This document shows positions 51,307 to 60,761 of a stretch of DNA of 64,000 nt, piece after piece. Source of the stretch: Micromonospora sp. HM5-17 (lineage in GTDB: Bacteria > Actinomycetota > Actinomycetes > Mycobacteriales > Micromonosporaceae); contig NZ_RJWA01000002.1 in assembly GCF_003762835.1 (NCBI RefSeq), positions 868,001 through 932,000 on the forward strand, in the 5' to 3' direction. A program made the position numbers and the translations under genes. The notes beneath the pieces were generated by a model. The model had not been told where the DNA came from and did no database searches. It was given only the letters and a program-made list of their open reading frames with translations. Each line of letters opens with the position of its first letter. The first letter of the stretch is position 1.

Positions 51307-52283
51307 CGGTGGTGCACCTGGGGGCGGATCAGGTCGTCGTAGACGGCGTCGATCGTCGTCACCGCCTCCGCGGTCAGTGGGGCCAGGTCGGCGGCGGCGA
51401 CGTTCGCCCGTGCCTGCGCGGCGGTACGCGCACCGGGGATCACGACCGTGACCCCGGGCTGGTCGACGATCCAGCGCAGCGCGACCTGCGCCATCGTGGC
51501 ACCCGGCGGGACCAGTGGAAGCAGACGCCGGACCGCGGCGAGCCCCACCTGGTAGTCCACCCCCGAGAAAGTCTCGCCGACGTCGAACGCCGCGCCGTGC
51601 CGGTTGTAGGTGCGGTGGTCGTCGCTCGGGAAGGTCGTCCGCTCGTCGTACCGGCCGGAGAGGAGCCCACTGGCCAGCGGGACCCGCGCGATGATCCCGA
51701 CCCCGGCCGTCGCCGCCGCCGGCAGCACCCGCTCGATCGGCTTGTGCCGCAACGCGTTGAGGATGATCTGTACGCTGGCGACGCCGGGCCGGGCGATGGC
51801 GGCCAGCGCCTCGTCGCAGGTCTCCACGCTGACCCCGTACGCCGCGATGCGCTCCTCGGCGACCAGGGTGTCCAGCGCGTCGAAGACCGCGTCGGTGTGG
51901 AAGACCGGGGTGGGTGGGCAGTGCAGCTGCACCAGGTCGAGGACGTCGACCCCGAGGTTGGCCCGGGAACGGTCGGTCCAGGCCCGGAAGTTCTCCAGGA
52001 CGTACGCCTCGGGGGTCTGCGGCACCCGGCGTCCCATCTTGGTCGCCACCATCAGCCCGGCGTCGGGTCGTTGACGGAGGAACCGGCCGATGAGCCGTTC
52101 GCTGCGACCGTCCCCGTAGACGTCGGCGGTGTCGAGGAAGGTGACGCCGGCCTCGACGGCGGCGTCCAGGATCTCCAGAGCCTCGGACTCGCTGACCTGG
52201 CCCCAGTCGGCGCCCAGTTGCCAGGTTCCGAGCCCCACCACGCCGACCTGGCGGGCCAGCCGGGGGAAGCTGCGTTGTTCCAC
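51300..52283 (-). CDS. Aldo/keto reductase
   Basis: A 327-residue NADPH-dependent aldo/keto reductase (TIM barrel). The catalytic tetrad is visible as the Asp and Tyr in [16 protein letters not shown], Lys in [10 protein letters not shown], and His in [11 protein letters not shown]; the nucleotide-binding end is [16 protein letters not shown]. The substrate cannot be assigned. GTG at 52283 places the family's N-terminus ([16 protein letters not shown]) correctly. It is divergent from tam and the ADA-like gene, sharing a 106-bp region, and is followed by the small membrane protein with a 7-nt overlap. Confidence 0.88.
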   Translation of the reverse strand: MEQRSFPRLARQVGVVGLGTWQLGADWGQVSESEALEILDAAVEAGVTFLDTADVYGDGRSERLIGRFLRQRPDAGLMVATKMGRRVPQTPEAYVLENFRAWTDRSRANLGVDVLDLVQLHCPPTPVFHTDAVFDALDTLVAEERIAAYGVSVETCDEALAAIARPGVASVQIILNALRHKPIERVLPAAATAGVGIIARVPLASGLLSGRYDERTTFPSDDHRTYNRHGAAFDVGETFSGVDYQVGLAAVRRLLPLVPPGATMAQVALRWIVDQPGVTVVIPGARTAAQARANVAAADLAPLTAEAVTTIDAVYDDLIRPQVHHRW

Positions 52284-52366
52284 GGCGCGAAGCCTATCCG
52301 GGAGGCGGTCCGGCCGCGCGGGGCCGGTGCGGGGCGGGCCTGGCCGGGGCGTACGATGTAACAAGA

Positions 52367-52376
52367 CGTACGTACG
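52367..52376. promoter_or_regulatory. Palindrome in the divergent tam/aldo-keto reductase promoter
   Basis: CGTACGTACG is a perfect 10-bp palindrome 13 bp upstream of the tam ATG at 52390. A nearby TGTAAC (52357-52362) could be the -10 element of tam. The site overlaps the expected transcription start, which fits a repressor site, but short palindromes in GC-rich DNA can be accidental. Confidence 0.35.
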
Positions 52377-52389
52377 GTTTGGAGGCGTC

Positions 52390-53232
52390 ATGTGGGATCC
52401 GACCAGCTACCTCCGGTACGGAGACGAGCGGTCCCGGCCGTTCTACGACCTGCTCGCCCGGGTCGGGGCGGAACGGCCCCGCACGGTGGTCGACCTCGGC
52501 TGCGGGCCCGGGAACCTCACCCTGACCCTGGCGGAGCGTTGGCCCGGTGCCCGGGTGGTGGGCCTGGACTCGTCGCCCGAGATGATCGAGGCGGCGACCG
52601 CCGCCCGCCGGTCGGGCGGAACGGCACCGGAGGCGGCCCGGGTTGAGTTCGCGGTGGGTGACGCCCGGGACTGGTCGCCCGGGCCCGACGTCGACGTCGT
52701 GATCTCGAACGCCATGCTCCAGTGGGTTCCCGGCCACGACGCCCTGCTGCGGCGCTGGGCCCGGGAACTGCCCGCCGGGGCCTGGCTGGCGTTCCAGCTC
52801 CCGGGGAACTTCGGGGCGCCGTCGCATCAGGCGCTGCGGACGCTCGCCAACGAGCCGCGCTGGCGGGACGTGGTCGCCCCGGTCCTGCGCCCCGGTCCGG
52901 CCGGGGGTGAGGTCGGTGACGACCCGGTCGGCTACGCCGCGCTGCTGGCCGACGCCGGCTGCCGGGTCGACGCCTGGGAGACGACCTACGTGCACCTGCT
53001 ACCGGTCGACGACGGTGCGGCGCACCCGGTGCTGAGCTGGCTGGAGGGGACCGCGCTGCGCCCGGTCCGGGCCGTCCTGGGCGGTGGCGCCGCCTGGGAC
53101 GACTTCCGGGCCGCGCTCGGCGAGCGGCTCGCGACGGCGTATCCGGCCCGAAACGGGTGGGTGTACTTTCCGTTCCGCCGTATCTTCGTTGTCGCCCGCA
53201 CCGGCGCCCGACCCCAGGGAGAAACCTCGTGA
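52390..53232 (+). CDS. tam: Trans-aconitate 2-methyltransferase
   Basis: A 280-residue SAM-dependent methyltransferase. [20 protein letters not shown] at the N-terminus is the diagnostic start of Tam; the SAM-binding motif follows as [20 protein letters not shown] and [14 protein letters not shown], then [20 protein letters not shown] and [16 protein letters not shown]. Tam methylates trans-aconitate, a TCA-cycle inhibitor that forms from cis-aconitate. The ATG at 52390 has GGAGG 5-10 nt upstream. The next gene starts in its stop codon (GTGA), so the two are translationally coupled. Confidence 0.93.
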   Translation: MWDPTSYLRYGDERSRPFYDLLARVGAERPRTVVDLGCGPGNLTLTLAERWPGARVVGLDSSPEMIEAATAARRSGGTAPEAARVEFAVGDARDWSPGPDVDVVISNAMLQWVPGHDALLRRWARELPAGAWLAFQLPGNFGAPSHQALRTLANEPRWRDVVAPVLRPGPAGGEVGDDPVGYAALLADAGCRVDAWETTYVHLLPVDDGAAHPVLSWLEGTALRPVRAVLGGGAAWDDFRAALGERLATAYPARNGWVYFPFRRIFVVARTGARPQGETS

Positions 53233-54248
53233 CCGACCTCTCGGCGTTCATCGCCGGCCTGCCCAAGGCGGAACTCCACGTCCACCACGTCGGCTCCGCC
53301 TCGCCGCGAATCGTGGCGGAGTTGGCCGCCCGGCACGAGGGACGGACCCGGGTGCCGGCCGACCCGGACGCCCTCGCCGGCTACTTCGAGTTCCGGGACT
53401 TCGCCCACTTCATCGAGATCTACCTCAGCGTCGTGGACCTCATCCGGGACCCGGAGGACGTCCGGCTGTTGACCTTCGAGGTGGCCCGGGAGCTGGCCCG
53501 ACAGCAGGTCCGGTACGCGGAGCTGACCGTCACGCCGTACTCGCACGTGCACCGGGGGATTCCGGCTCCGGCGTTCTGCGAGGCGATCGAGGATGCCCGA
53601 GTCGCCGCCGAGGCCGAACTCGGCGTCGTGCTGCGCTGGTGCTTCGACATCCCGGGCGAGGCGGGGCTGCCGGCGGCCGAGGAGACCCTGCGGATCGCGC
53701 TCGACGAGCAGCCGGCGGGGCTGATCAGCTTCGGTCTGGGCGGTCCGGAGGTCGGGGTGCCCCGGCCGCAGTTCAAGCCGTACTTCGACCAGGCCCGGGC
53801 GGCCGGACTCCACTCCGTGCCGCACGCGGGTGAGACGACCGGCCCGGAGACCATCTGGGACGCGCTGCGCGAGCTGGGCGCGGAGCGGATCGGACACGGC
53901 ATCGCCGCGGCCCGTGACCCCGAGCTCCTTCGCCACCTCGCCGAGCGGCGGATCCCGCTGGAGGTCTGCCCCACCTCGAACGTCCGGACCCGGGCGGTGG
54001 CTTCGCTCGAGGAGCACCCGCTGCCGCGGCTCGTCTCGGCCGGCCTGCTGGTCACCATCAACTCCGACGACCCGCCGATGTTCGGCACCACCCTGAACGA
54101 CGAGTACGCCGTCGCGGCCCGGCTGCTCGACCTCGACGCGGCCGGGGTCGCCGCCCTGGCCCGGAACGCGGTCAGCGTCTCCTTCCTGCCCGAGCCGGAG
54201 AAGAGGAAGCTGCATGCCGAGATCGACGACTACCTCGCCCGGTCGTGA
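53229..54248 (+). CDS. Adenosine deaminase family protein
   Basis: A 339-residue metal-dependent deaminase. Zinc and catalytic residues are visible: AELHVHHVG (HxH), [20 protein letters not shown] (His and catalytic Glu), [16 protein letters not shown] (His) and [14 protein letters not shown] (Asp pair). The N-terminal [13 protein letters not shown] is the ADA/aminodeoxyfutalosine-deaminase-like pattern, and the [11 protein letters not shown] segment is present. The enzyme converts adenosine or a related aminopurine nucleoside; which one is not decidable here. GTG at 53229 overlaps the tam stop, with AGGGAGA upstream. It is a different paralogue from the gene cut at the left window edge. Confidence 0.88.
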   Translation: MTDLSAFIAGLPKAELHVHHVGSASPRIVAELAARHEGRTRVPADPDALAGYFEFRDFAHFIEIYLSVVDLIRDPEDVRLLTFEVARELARQQVRYAELTVTPYSHVHRGIPAPAFCEAIEDARVAAEAELGVVLRWCFDIPGEAGLPAAEETLRIALDEQPAGLISFGLGGPEVGVPRPQFKPYFDQARAAGLHSVPHAGETTGPETIWDALRELGAERIGHGIAAARDPELLRHLAERRIPLEVCPTSNVRTRAVASLEEHPLPRLVSAGLLVTINSDDPPMFGTTLNDEYAVAARLLDLDAAGVAALARNAVSVSFLPEPEKRKLHAEIDDYLARS

Positions 54249-54821
54249 CGTGGGACGCCGCCGATGGGGTCGGCGGCGGGGCGAGCCCCGACCGGGTGCG
54301 GGTGCGCGACTCCGGTGACGACCCGGCGGCCTCCCGTACCGGCGGGTACGGTGGCCGGCCGGGTGTGGGCTGGCCCGGCGCGGGGTGCTGCGGGCGGCCG
54401 CGCCGGGCCAGCGGTCGAGGGGGCGACGCTGCCCATGTCACCTGGGGATCCGCGTGCGGCGGGAGTCTTGGTGTGGGGGACCGTGCTCCCGCCGCACGCG
54501 TTGCTCCCCGGGCCGTCGTTTGGGGCGATCATCTGTGGGGGGTGGCCCGGTGGAGCGGGATGGGATCGCGATCGATGGTGTCACCGGAACCGAGCCGCGG
54601 GTACGTCGTTAAGCCAGTTCTAAGGAAGACTTGCGCCGAACCAGAACTTCACTCGGATTCGAGGCGAGTGGGCGGCAGCTGACGCGGTCGGCGGCGAGCC
54701 GGACGGTGCGCCGGCGGGTGGTCCGGGGGCCGGGCCGTCGGGTTGCCCCGCCCGCCGGACGGCCGAGGCGTGCCCACCCGCCGGGTCCGGCGTGCTCACC
54801 AGCCCCACGGCCGAGGCGTGC
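54249..54821. other. 573-bp intergenic region
   Basis: Convergent region between the ADA-like gene and the histidine kinase gene. An AT-richer part around 54605-54675 contains two small inverted pairs (54616-54621 with 54643-54648, and 54650-54655 with 54665-54670) that could form part of a terminator or small RNA. A 20-nt near-exact direct repeat (one mismatch) is at 54759-54778 and 54807-54826, the second copy reaching the kinase stop codon. I see no convincing gene; the open frames are Arg/Pro-rich. Confidence 0.4.
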
Positions 54822-56210
54822 TCACCGGTTGGACCGCCGCGTCCAGCGGCGACGGCTGCCGGACTCGCGCTCGCGGGCGAGCCGACCGACCAGCCCGAAC
54901 CGGCTTACCTGCCGGGGCGGCGCCTCCGGGTCGGCGAGCAGCATCACCACGCTCGCCCCGCCGAGCCGGGCCCGGTCGATGCTGACCGAACCGTTGGCCT
55001 GTTGGGCGACCCGGCGGGCGATGTCCAGCCCCAGCCCGGTGGAGCCCTGGTCGCTGGCGCCCCGCCGGAGCGCCCGGTCCGGGTCCGCGATGCCGGGGCC
55101 CGCGTCGTCGATCCGGATCGCCACGTAGCCGTCCCGGCGGGAGACGGCGACCTCGAACTCGGTCCCCTGCGGGGTGTACCGGAACACGTTGCCGAGCACC
55201 GCGTCGAGCGCCGCCGCCAGTTCGGCGCGGGGGACCGGCACCGGGATCCGGGTGTGCGCGCCGATGACCCGGTGCGCGCGGCCCTGGTCGCCGGCGAGGG
55301 CCGACCAGAAGACCATCCGGTCCCGGACCACCTCGCTGGCGTCGCAACTGGCCGGCCCGGTCTCCTGGGTGACCGCCTTGCGGGTGGTGTTGATCAGGAC
55401 GTCGACCTCGCCCTCCAGTGTCGCGATCGCCTGCCGGATGCGCCGGATGGTCCGGCGCCGGTCGAGTTCGGCGGCGCTGAACGAGCCCACGCTGGTGTCG
55501 TCGGAGTCCAGCGCGTCGGCGTCGAGGCGCAGCACGGTCAGCGGGGTGCGGAGCCGGTGCGACAGGTCGGCGACCAGCTCCCGCTCGTCCGCGCGGAGCG
55601 CCACCAGCTGGTCCGCCATCCGGTTGAAGGCGTACCCCGCCTCGGCCAGTTCCCGGGGGCCACTCGGTTGGATCCGCACCCCGAGGTCGCCGTCGCCGAC
55701 CGCGAGGGCGGCCCGGACCAGCTCCCTGGCCGACGCCACCGCCCGGGCGGCGAGCCGGTCCACCACGATCACCGAGGCGATCACCAGGCCGAGCGCGATC
55801 AGGATCAGGATCAGCCAGGTGCCGCGGGTTCCGGCGGTGAGGGCCGCCTTGGTCACGAAGACCTCGACCACGAGGACCCGGCCGGCGACCGGCACCGGCT
55901 CCAGCCGGACCACCCCACCGGGGACGTCGGCGACGACCGGCGACCCGTTCTGGACCGCGCGGTCCACGTCGGCGGCCGCGGCCCGGGGCGTACCGCCGGT
56001 GGAGAGCCCGTGCACGAACGGCGGCGCTGGCGCGTTGGCACCGGCGATCTCGATGGCCCGGCCGAGCGCAGCCGGGTCGGAACCGACCGTCAGGGCACCC
56101 CGGACGATGGCGCTGCGCCGGGCCGCGTCCGCGAGGGCCTCCTGGCGGGCGTCGCGTTGCAGCGCCGTACCGAGCGGGATGAGGAAGGCCAGCGCGACGA
56201 TGGTGGTCAT
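54822..56210 (-). CDS. Sensor histidine kinase (two-component)
   Basis: A membrane histidine kinase of at least 462 residues. Order: hydrophobic N-terminus (MTTIVALAFLIPLGTAL), an extracytoplasmic domain of about 110 residues, a second transmembrane helix (TWLILILIALGLVIASVIVV), HAMP-like segment, the phospho-acceptor block VADLSHRLRTPLTVLRLDAD (H-box His), and HATPase motifs GNVFRYTPQG (N-box), DDAGPGIADP and GSTGLGLDIARRVAQQ (G-boxes). The start is uncertain. ATG at 56210 is taken here, but the first helix seems to begin upstream (GLRLALAYLSAG), with no in-frame ATG/GTG/TTG close to the response-regulator stop. The next such codon is ATG 56384, well inside the response-regulator gene. Confidence 0.88.
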   Translation of the reverse strand: MTTIVALAFLIPLGTALQRDARQEALADAARRSAIVRGALTVGSDPAALGRAIEIAGANAPAPPFVHGLSTGGTPRAAAADVDRAVQNGSPVVADVPGGVVRLEPVPVAGRVLVVEVFVTKAALTAGTRGTWLILILIALGLVIASVIVVDRLAARAVASARELVRAALAVGDGDLGVRIQPSGPRELAEAGYAFNRMADQLVALRADERELVADLSHRLRTPLTVLRLDADALDSDDTSVGSFSAAELDRRRTIRRIRQAIATLEGEVDVLINTTRKAVTQETGPASCDASEVVRDRMVFWSALAGDQGRAHRVIGAHTRIPVPVPRAELAAALDAVLGNVFRYTPQGTEFEVAVSRRDGYVAIRIDDAGPGIADPDRALRRGASDQGSTGLGLDIARRVAQQANGSVSIDRARLGGASVVMLLADPEAPPRQVSRFGLVGRLARERESGSRRRWTRRSNR

Positions 56211-56239
56211 GCCGGCCGAGAGGTAGGCGAGGGCCAGCC

Positions 56240-56929
56240 TCAGTCCGGTGCCACCAACCGGAACCCGACTCCCCGCACGGTGCGCAGGTAGCGCGGCTTC
56301 GCCGCGGACTCGCCCATTTTGCGGCGCAGCCAGTACAGGTGCACGTCGATGGTCTGATCCTCGCCGACCGAGGGCTGCCGCCATACCTCCTCCAACAGTT
56401 CCCGGCGGGATACGACGCGGCCGGGTCGCGCCGCGAGGTAGGCCAGCAGGTCGAACTCCTTGCGGGTCAGCGCCAGTGGCACCCCGTCGAGGTACGCGCT
56501 GCGCTCGCCGACGTCGATGCGGAGCCCGCCGACGCAGTACACGGCCGGCTCCACCGTCCGGCTGGCCCGGCCGACCCGGCGGAGCACGCTGGTGATCCGG
56601 GCGTCCAGGTGCGCCCCGGTGAAGGGCTTGACCATGTAGTCGTCGGCGCCGGCGCGAAGCAGCCGGACGATCGACTGCTCGTCGTCGCGGGCTGTGGCGA
56701 TGATGATAGGCACGTCCGTGATGCCGCGGAGCATCCGCAGCGCGTCGGCGCCGTCCAGGTCGGGTAGCCCGAGGTCCAGGACGACCAGATCGGGAGTCTG
56801 GGCAGCAACCCGGCGCAGTGCGTCGAGCGCCGTGCCGACCGCGTGCACCGCGTGCCCGCGGTCAGCGAGGGAGCGCAGCATTGCGCCGCGTACGACATGG
56901 TCGTCTTCGACCAACAGCACCGTGGCCAC
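56240..56929 (-). CDS. OmpR/PhoB-family response regulator
   Basis: A 229-residue two-domain regulator. The receiver domain has VLLVEDDHVVRGAMLRSLAD (acidic pair), LVVLDLGLPDLDGADALRML (phospho-acceptor Asp), IATARDDEQSI (Thr/Ser) and DDYMVKPFTGAHL (Lys). The winged-helix output domain follows from about residue 130 (LRIDVGERSAYLDGVPLALT, RKEFDLLAYLAARPGRVVSR, YWLRRKMGE and YLRTVRGVGFRL). GTG at 56929 is the start. It is the first gene of the two-component pair and its stop overlaps or abuts the kinase. The signal and the regulon are unknown. Confidence 0.93.
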   Translation of the reverse strand: MATVLLVEDDHVVRGAMLRSLADRGHAVHAVGTALDALRRVAAQTPDLVVLDLGLPDLDGADALRMLRGITDVPIIIATARDDEQSIVRLLRAGADDYMVKPFTGAHLDARITSVLRRVGRASRTVEPAVYCVGGLRIDVGERSAYLDGVPLALTRKEFDLLAYLAARPGRVVSRRELLEEVWRQPSVGEDQTIDVHLYWLRRKMGESAAKPRYLRTVRGVGFRLVAPD

Positions 56930-57070
56930 CTGATGACCGTACTGCGCATGGCAAGTCGGGTGGATCGGTGCCCGGCGAGTCGGGTCGGACCGGCGTCCGG
57001 CGGGGCGCCGGCGCGGGCGGATCAGCAGGTCACGACGTGGCGCGGGGAGGCCGTTGGCGGTCGATCCGGC

Positions 57071-57110
57071 CCGGACCGCGCCCGGGCGGCCCGGACCGCG
57101 CCCGGGCGGC
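57071..57110. repeat. Exact 20-bp tandem duplication
   Basis: The 20-mer beginning CCGGACCGCG occurs twice in immediate tandem (57071-57090 and 57091-57110), with each unit containing the palindrome GCCCGGGC. It lies in the 213-bp gap downstream of the methyltransferase and upstream of the response-regulator gene, so it could be a promoter-proximal repeat or just a recent slippage event. Confidence 0.7.
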
Positions 57111-57123
57111 CCGGCCAGCGGTC

Positions 57124-57140
57124 CGGCGGCCGGGCCGCCG
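57124..57140 (-). terminator. Hairpin-like inverted repeat after the cyclopropane-synthase-like gene
   Basis: CGGCGGCC and GGCCGCCG arms surround a single G (57124-57140), just downstream of the TAG stop at 57143-57145. Eight G/C pairs are possible, but a one-base loop is too tight, so the real loop would be larger and the stem shorter. Termination function is uncertain. Confidence 0.35.
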
Positions 57141-57142
57141 CC

Positions 57143-58291
57143 CTACCGGGCGGGCAGCTCGAGCACCCAGCGGTACGCCTGCACCAGCCCGGTGTCGAAG
57201 CCGGCCGCCGACCCCCAGAGGAAGAGCCGGAACCGCCGGTACAGCGGCTCGCCCCAGCGTCGAACGATCTCCTCCCGGGCGGCGTCCAACCGGCGTGCCC
57301 ACTCCCGGCAGGTCAGGTAGTAGTTGTGCCGGTCGTCGACCAGGCTGAGCAGTTCGAACGGGGAACGTGCCACGTGCCGCAGGTACTGGTGCAGCAGCAG
57401 CGGGGCGGAGGCGCCGGGATAGACGTACCGCTTCATGAAGGTCGAGACGAGGTGCTTGCGACGCATCGCGAGCGCGTCCAGGTAGACCCGGCCGCCGGGG
57501 CGGAGCAGCTCGGCGTACTTGCGCAGCGTGGTCTTGTAGTCGGGCAGGTGCTCGGTGACCCCCATGTTGACGATCGCGTCGTACCGCTCACCGGGCGAGT
57601 AGCTGAAGATGTGTTGCCGGACCACCCGCACCGGCAGCTGCTCGCGTGCGACGAGGTCGGTGAGGAAGCGCTCCGACTCCCGCGACAGGGTCGTCGTGGT
57701 GACCCGGATCCCCTGGCGGGCGGCGTACTCGGCGAAGGCGCCCCAGCCGCCGCCGACCTCCAGCACGTGGTCGCCCGGCCCGACCCCGAGCGCCGCCAGC
57801 GCCAGATCCATCTTCCGGGTCATCGCGTCCTCGAGCGGCTCGTCGTCGTAGGCGAAGACGCCCTCGGTGTAGCAGCGGTGTCGCCGGTCGAGGAAGGTCA
57901 GGAAGAACTCCGAGTCCTCGTCGTAGTGGTGTGAGATCGACCGCCGGTCGTCCTCGCGGCGTCCCCGCAGCAACCCGGGGACGAACCGGCCGAGGAAGGC
58001 GAGGGGGTGCCGGTCGGGGAAGAACGCGCGCATGCGTAGGGCGGCGGCGAGGTCGCCGTCGACGTCCAGCGAGCCCTGCAGGTACGCCACCGCCACCGCG
58101 AACTGGTCGAGCGTGGCCAGCGCCTTCGCCCCGCGCTCGTCCTTGATCACGATCGTGAACCGCGGGTCGCCGGGGCCGAGGATCCGGGTCCGGCCATCCG
58201 CCTCGACCACCGCGAACGGTATCGCCGGCCGGCTGGCGAAGAAGCTCCGGTAGCGGCGGTCCAGCGCGCTGATGGCGTCGACGGCGGTCAC
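57143..58291 (-). CDS. Cyclopropane-fatty-acyl-phospholipid synthase-like methyltransferase
   Basis: A 382-residue SAM-dependent methyltransferase of the CFA-synthase group. Visible: [40 protein letters not shown] (N-terminal lipid-binding part), [20 protein letters not shown], the SAM-binding [20 protein letters not shown], and [20 protein letters not shown]. It should add a methyl or methylene group to an unsaturated acyl chain at the membrane; methyl-branched fatty acids such as tuberculostearic acid are an alternative product. GTG at 58291 lies 7 nt after TTAGAT, so the mRNA is probably leaderless. It is divergent from thrS. Confidence 0.87.
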   Translation of the reverse strand: MTAVDAISALDRRYRSFFASRPAIPFAVVEADGRTRILGPGDPRFTIVIKDERGAKALATLDQFAVAVAYLQGSLDVDGDLAAALRMRAFFPDRHPLAFLGRFVPGLLRGRREDDRRSISHHYDEDSEFFLTFLDRRHRCYTEGVFAYDDEPLEDAMTRKMDLALAALGVGPGDHVLEVGGGWGAFAEYAARQGIRVTTTTLSRESERFLTDLVAREQLPVRVVRQHIFSYSPGERYDAIVNMGVTEHLPDYKTTLRKYAELLRPGGRVYLDALAMRRKHLVSTFMKRYVYPGASAPLLLHQYLRHVARSPFELLSLVDDRHNYYLTCREWARRLDAAREEIVRRWGEPLYRRFRLFLWGSAAGFDTGLVQAYRWVLELPAR

Positions 58292-58298
58292 GGCGTCA

Positions 58299-58304
58299 AT
58301 CTAA
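58299..58304 (-). promoter_or_regulatory. -10 element (TTAGAT), probably leaderless start
   Basis: On the minus strand TTAGAT is followed by 7 nt and then the GTG at 58291. No ribosome site is present. The hexamer lies in the 7-nt loop and right arm of a small inverted repeat (CGGCGT-N7-ACGCCG at 58291-58309). Confidence 0.5.
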
Positions 58305-58429
58305 CGCCGAGCCACCGGTGCCGGCAGGCGGAAACGGCAGGACCGATAGCATCTGCACAGCCGCCGAGCGCGGCGTCGTCAGAATCGCCCAGATCGAACG
58401 TCGTTCGTCGCGAGACCGAAGGAGCCAGC

Positions 58430-60478
58430 GTGTCCGAACCCCGTACCCCCGCTGTGGCCGACCCCGTCGTCGTCCCGGCCGGGACCACGGCGGCCGACGC
58501 GGTGGCCGCCGCCGGCTTGCCGGCCACCGGCCCGGGCGCGATCGTGGTGGTCCGCGACCCCGAGGGGCAGCTACGGGACCTGGACTGGGTGCCGGAGGTC
58601 GACACCCCGGTCGAGCCGGTCCGGCTCGACTCCCCGGACGGGCTGAACGTGCTCCGGCACTCGACCGCGCACGTCCTCGCCCAGGCGGTCCAGGACGTCT
58701 TCCCCGAGGCCAAGCTCGGCATCGGTCCGCCGATCGAGAACGGCTTCTACTACGACTTCGCCGTCGACCGGCCCTTCCAGCCCGAGGACCTCGCCACGCT
58801 GGAAAAGCGGATGCAGGAGATCATCAGGTCGGGTCAGCGGTTCCGGCGGCGGCGTTTCGAGAGCCTGGAGGAGGCCCGCCGCGAGCTGGCGGACGAGCCG
58901 TTCAAGCTCGAGCTGATCGAGATCAAGGGCGCGGGCGTGGATGGCGGCGGCGCCGGACTGGACGCCGACGAGGTGATGGAGGTCGGCGCCGGCGAGCTCA
59001 CCATCTACGACAACCTCGACGCCGAGACCGGCAAGGTCTGCTGGTCGGACCTGTGCCGGGGGCCGCACCTGCCGAACACCCGGCTGATCGGCGCGTTCAA
59101 GCTGATGCGGTCCGCCGCCGCGTACTGGCGGGGCAACGAGCGCAACCCCCAGCTCCAGCGGGTGTACGGCACCGCCTGGCCGACCCGGGACGCGCTCAAG
59201 GCGTACCTGAGGCTGCTGGAGGAGGCGGCCCGGCGCGACCACCGCAAGCTCGGCCGCGACCTCGACCTGTTCAGCTTCCCCGACGAGCTCGGCTCCGGCC
59301 TGCCCGTCTTCCACCCCAAGGGCGGGGTGATCAAGCGGGAGATGGAGGACTACGTTCGCCGGCGCCACATCGAGGAGGGCTTCCAGTACGTCGGCACCCC
59401 GCACGTATCGAAGCAGGGGCTCTTCGAGACCTCGGGCCACCTGCCGTACTACGCCGAGACGATGTTCCCGCCGATGGAGCTGGAGGGCAGCGCCTACTAC
59501 CTCAAGGCGATGAACTGCCCGATGCACAACCTGATCTACAAGTCGCGGGGACGTTCGTACCGTGAGCTGCCGCTGCGGCTGTTCGAGTTCGGCTCGGTCT
59601 ACCGGTACGAGAAGTCCGGCGTGGTGCACGGCCTGACCCGGGTGCGGGGCTTCGCCCAGGACGACTCGCACTCCTACGTCACCCCGGAGCAGGCCCCCGA
59701 CGAGATCCGCCACCTGCTCACCTTCATCCTCGGCCTGCTGCGCGACTTCGGCCTGGAGGACTTCTACATCGAGCTCTCCACCCGGGATCCACGGTCGGAC
59801 AAGTTCATCGGCTCGGACGAGGAGTGGGAGACCGCGACCGAGGTGCTGGAGCGGGTGGCCCGGGAGACCGGGCTGGAGCTGGTACCGGACCCGGGTGGGG
59901 CGGCGTACTACGGACCCAAGATCTCGGTCCAGGCCCGGGACGCCATCGGTCGTACCTGGCAGATGTCGACGATCCAGTACGACTTCAACCAGCCGGCCCG
60001 GTTCGGCCTGGAGTACCAGGCGCCGGACGGCTCGCGACAGCGGCCGGTCATGATCCACTCGGCGAAGTTCGGCTCGATCGAGCGGTTCCTCGGCGTCCTC
60101 ACCGAGCACTACGCCGGGGCCTTCCCGGCCTGGCTGGCACCGGTTCAGGTGGTCGGGATCCCGATCCGCGAGGAGCACACCACGCACCTGGAGTCCTTCG
60201 TCGCGGCGCTGCGCGCCGAGGGAATCCGCGCCGAGGTCGACACCTCCGACGACCGGATGCAGAAGAAGATCCGTACCGCCCAGCAGCAGAAGATCCCTTT
60301 CATGGCGCTCGCCGGGGACGCGGACGTGGAGGCGGGCGCGATCTCCTTCCGGTACCGGGACGGGTCGCAGCGCAACGGTGTGCCGTTCGCCGAGGCGGTC
60401 GCGCACGTGGTCGAGGTGGTGCGCTCGCGGACCAACTCCGGGCCGAGCGCGGGGCCGGGAGCCGCCGAGCCGGCGTGA
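58430..60478 (+). CDS. thrS: Threonyl-tRNA synthetase
   Basis: A 682-residue class II aminoacyl-tRNA synthetase. In order: a short N-terminal TGS-like domain ([17 protein letters not shown]), the editing domain with the HxxxH pair in [18 protein letters not shown], the catalytic domain with [20 protein letters not shown] (motif 1 region), [20 protein letters not shown] (zinc-binding Cys and His), [14 protein letters not shown] (motif 2), [22 protein letters not shown], and a C-terminal anticodon-binding domain ending [10 protein letters not shown]. Length fits actinobacterial enzymes. GTG at 58430 has GAAGGAG upstream. I see no T-box in the 138-nt leader. Confidence 0.96.
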   Translation: MSEPRTPAVADPVVVPAGTTAADAVAAAGLPATGPGAIVVVRDPEGQLRDLDWVPEVDTPVEPVRLDSPDGLNVLRHSTAHVLAQAVQDVFPEAKLGIGPPIENGFYYDFAVDRPFQPEDLATLEKRMQEIIRSGQRFRRRRFESLEEARRELADEPFKLELIEIKGAGVDGGGAGLDADEVMEVGAGELTIYDNLDAETGKVCWSDLCRGPHLPNTRLIGAFKLMRSAAAYWRGNERNPQLQRVYGTAWPTRDALKAYLRLLEEAARRDHRKLGRDLDLFSFPDELGSGLPVFHPKGGVIKREMEDYVRRRHIEEGFQYVGTPHVSKQGLFETSGHLPYYAETMFPPMELEGSAYYLKAMNCPMHNLIYKSRGRSYRELPLRLFEFGSVYRYEKSGVVHGLTRVRGFAQDDSHSYVTPEQAPDEIRHLLTFILGLLRDFGLEDFYIELSTRDPRSDKFIGSDEEWETATEVLERVARETGLELVPDPGGAAYYGPKISVQARDAIGRTWQMSTIQYDFNQPARFGLEYQAPDGSRQRPVMIHSAKFGSIERFLGVLTEHYAGAFPAWLAPVQVVGIPIREEHTTHLESFVAALRAEGIRAEVDTSDDRMQKKIRTAQQQKIPFMALAGDADVEAGAISFRYRDGSQRNGVPFAEAVAHVVEVVRSRTNSGPSAGPGAAEPA

Positions 60479-60748
60479 CCGGCGCCCCGACGCGGCGGAG
60501 CCGAACGTGGGTGCCCGGTCCTGTGGCACCACGACGTGACGGTGGTGCGCGGGCGGCGGGGCCCGGGGGTGCGGCCGGGGTGACCCACGTGGGGCGGTCA
60601 GGCGGGACCGCGCCGCGGGTCGCCGGCCCGACCCGTGCCCCGTCCGACCTCGTCCGTGCCCGCCCGGCCCTATCCGTCCCCCGTCGGTTCCGGGCGCCGG
60701 TCCGGCCCGCACCACCCCGGCGGGTACGGCGGCGGTCGGCGGCGGTCG

Positions 60749-60754
60749 TAGGAT
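60749..60754 (+). promoter_or_regulatory. -10 element (TAGGAT), probably leaderless start
   Basis: TAGGAT is followed by 7 nt and then the GTG at 60762, without a ribosome site. The upstream 283 bp after thrS is GC-rich and shows no gene, so this gene probably has its own promoter here. Confidence 0.55.
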
Positions 60755-60761
60755 CGTCGGC

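Noticed and set aside
54596-54675. Possible tRNA gene
   Set aside because: It has two small stems but no acceptor stem, anticodon loop or TTC-containing T-arm in the correct arrangement.
58292-58429. Possible T-box riboswitch upstream of thrS
   Set aside because: The 138-nt leader contains no T-box core sequence, specifier hairpin or antiterminator pair.
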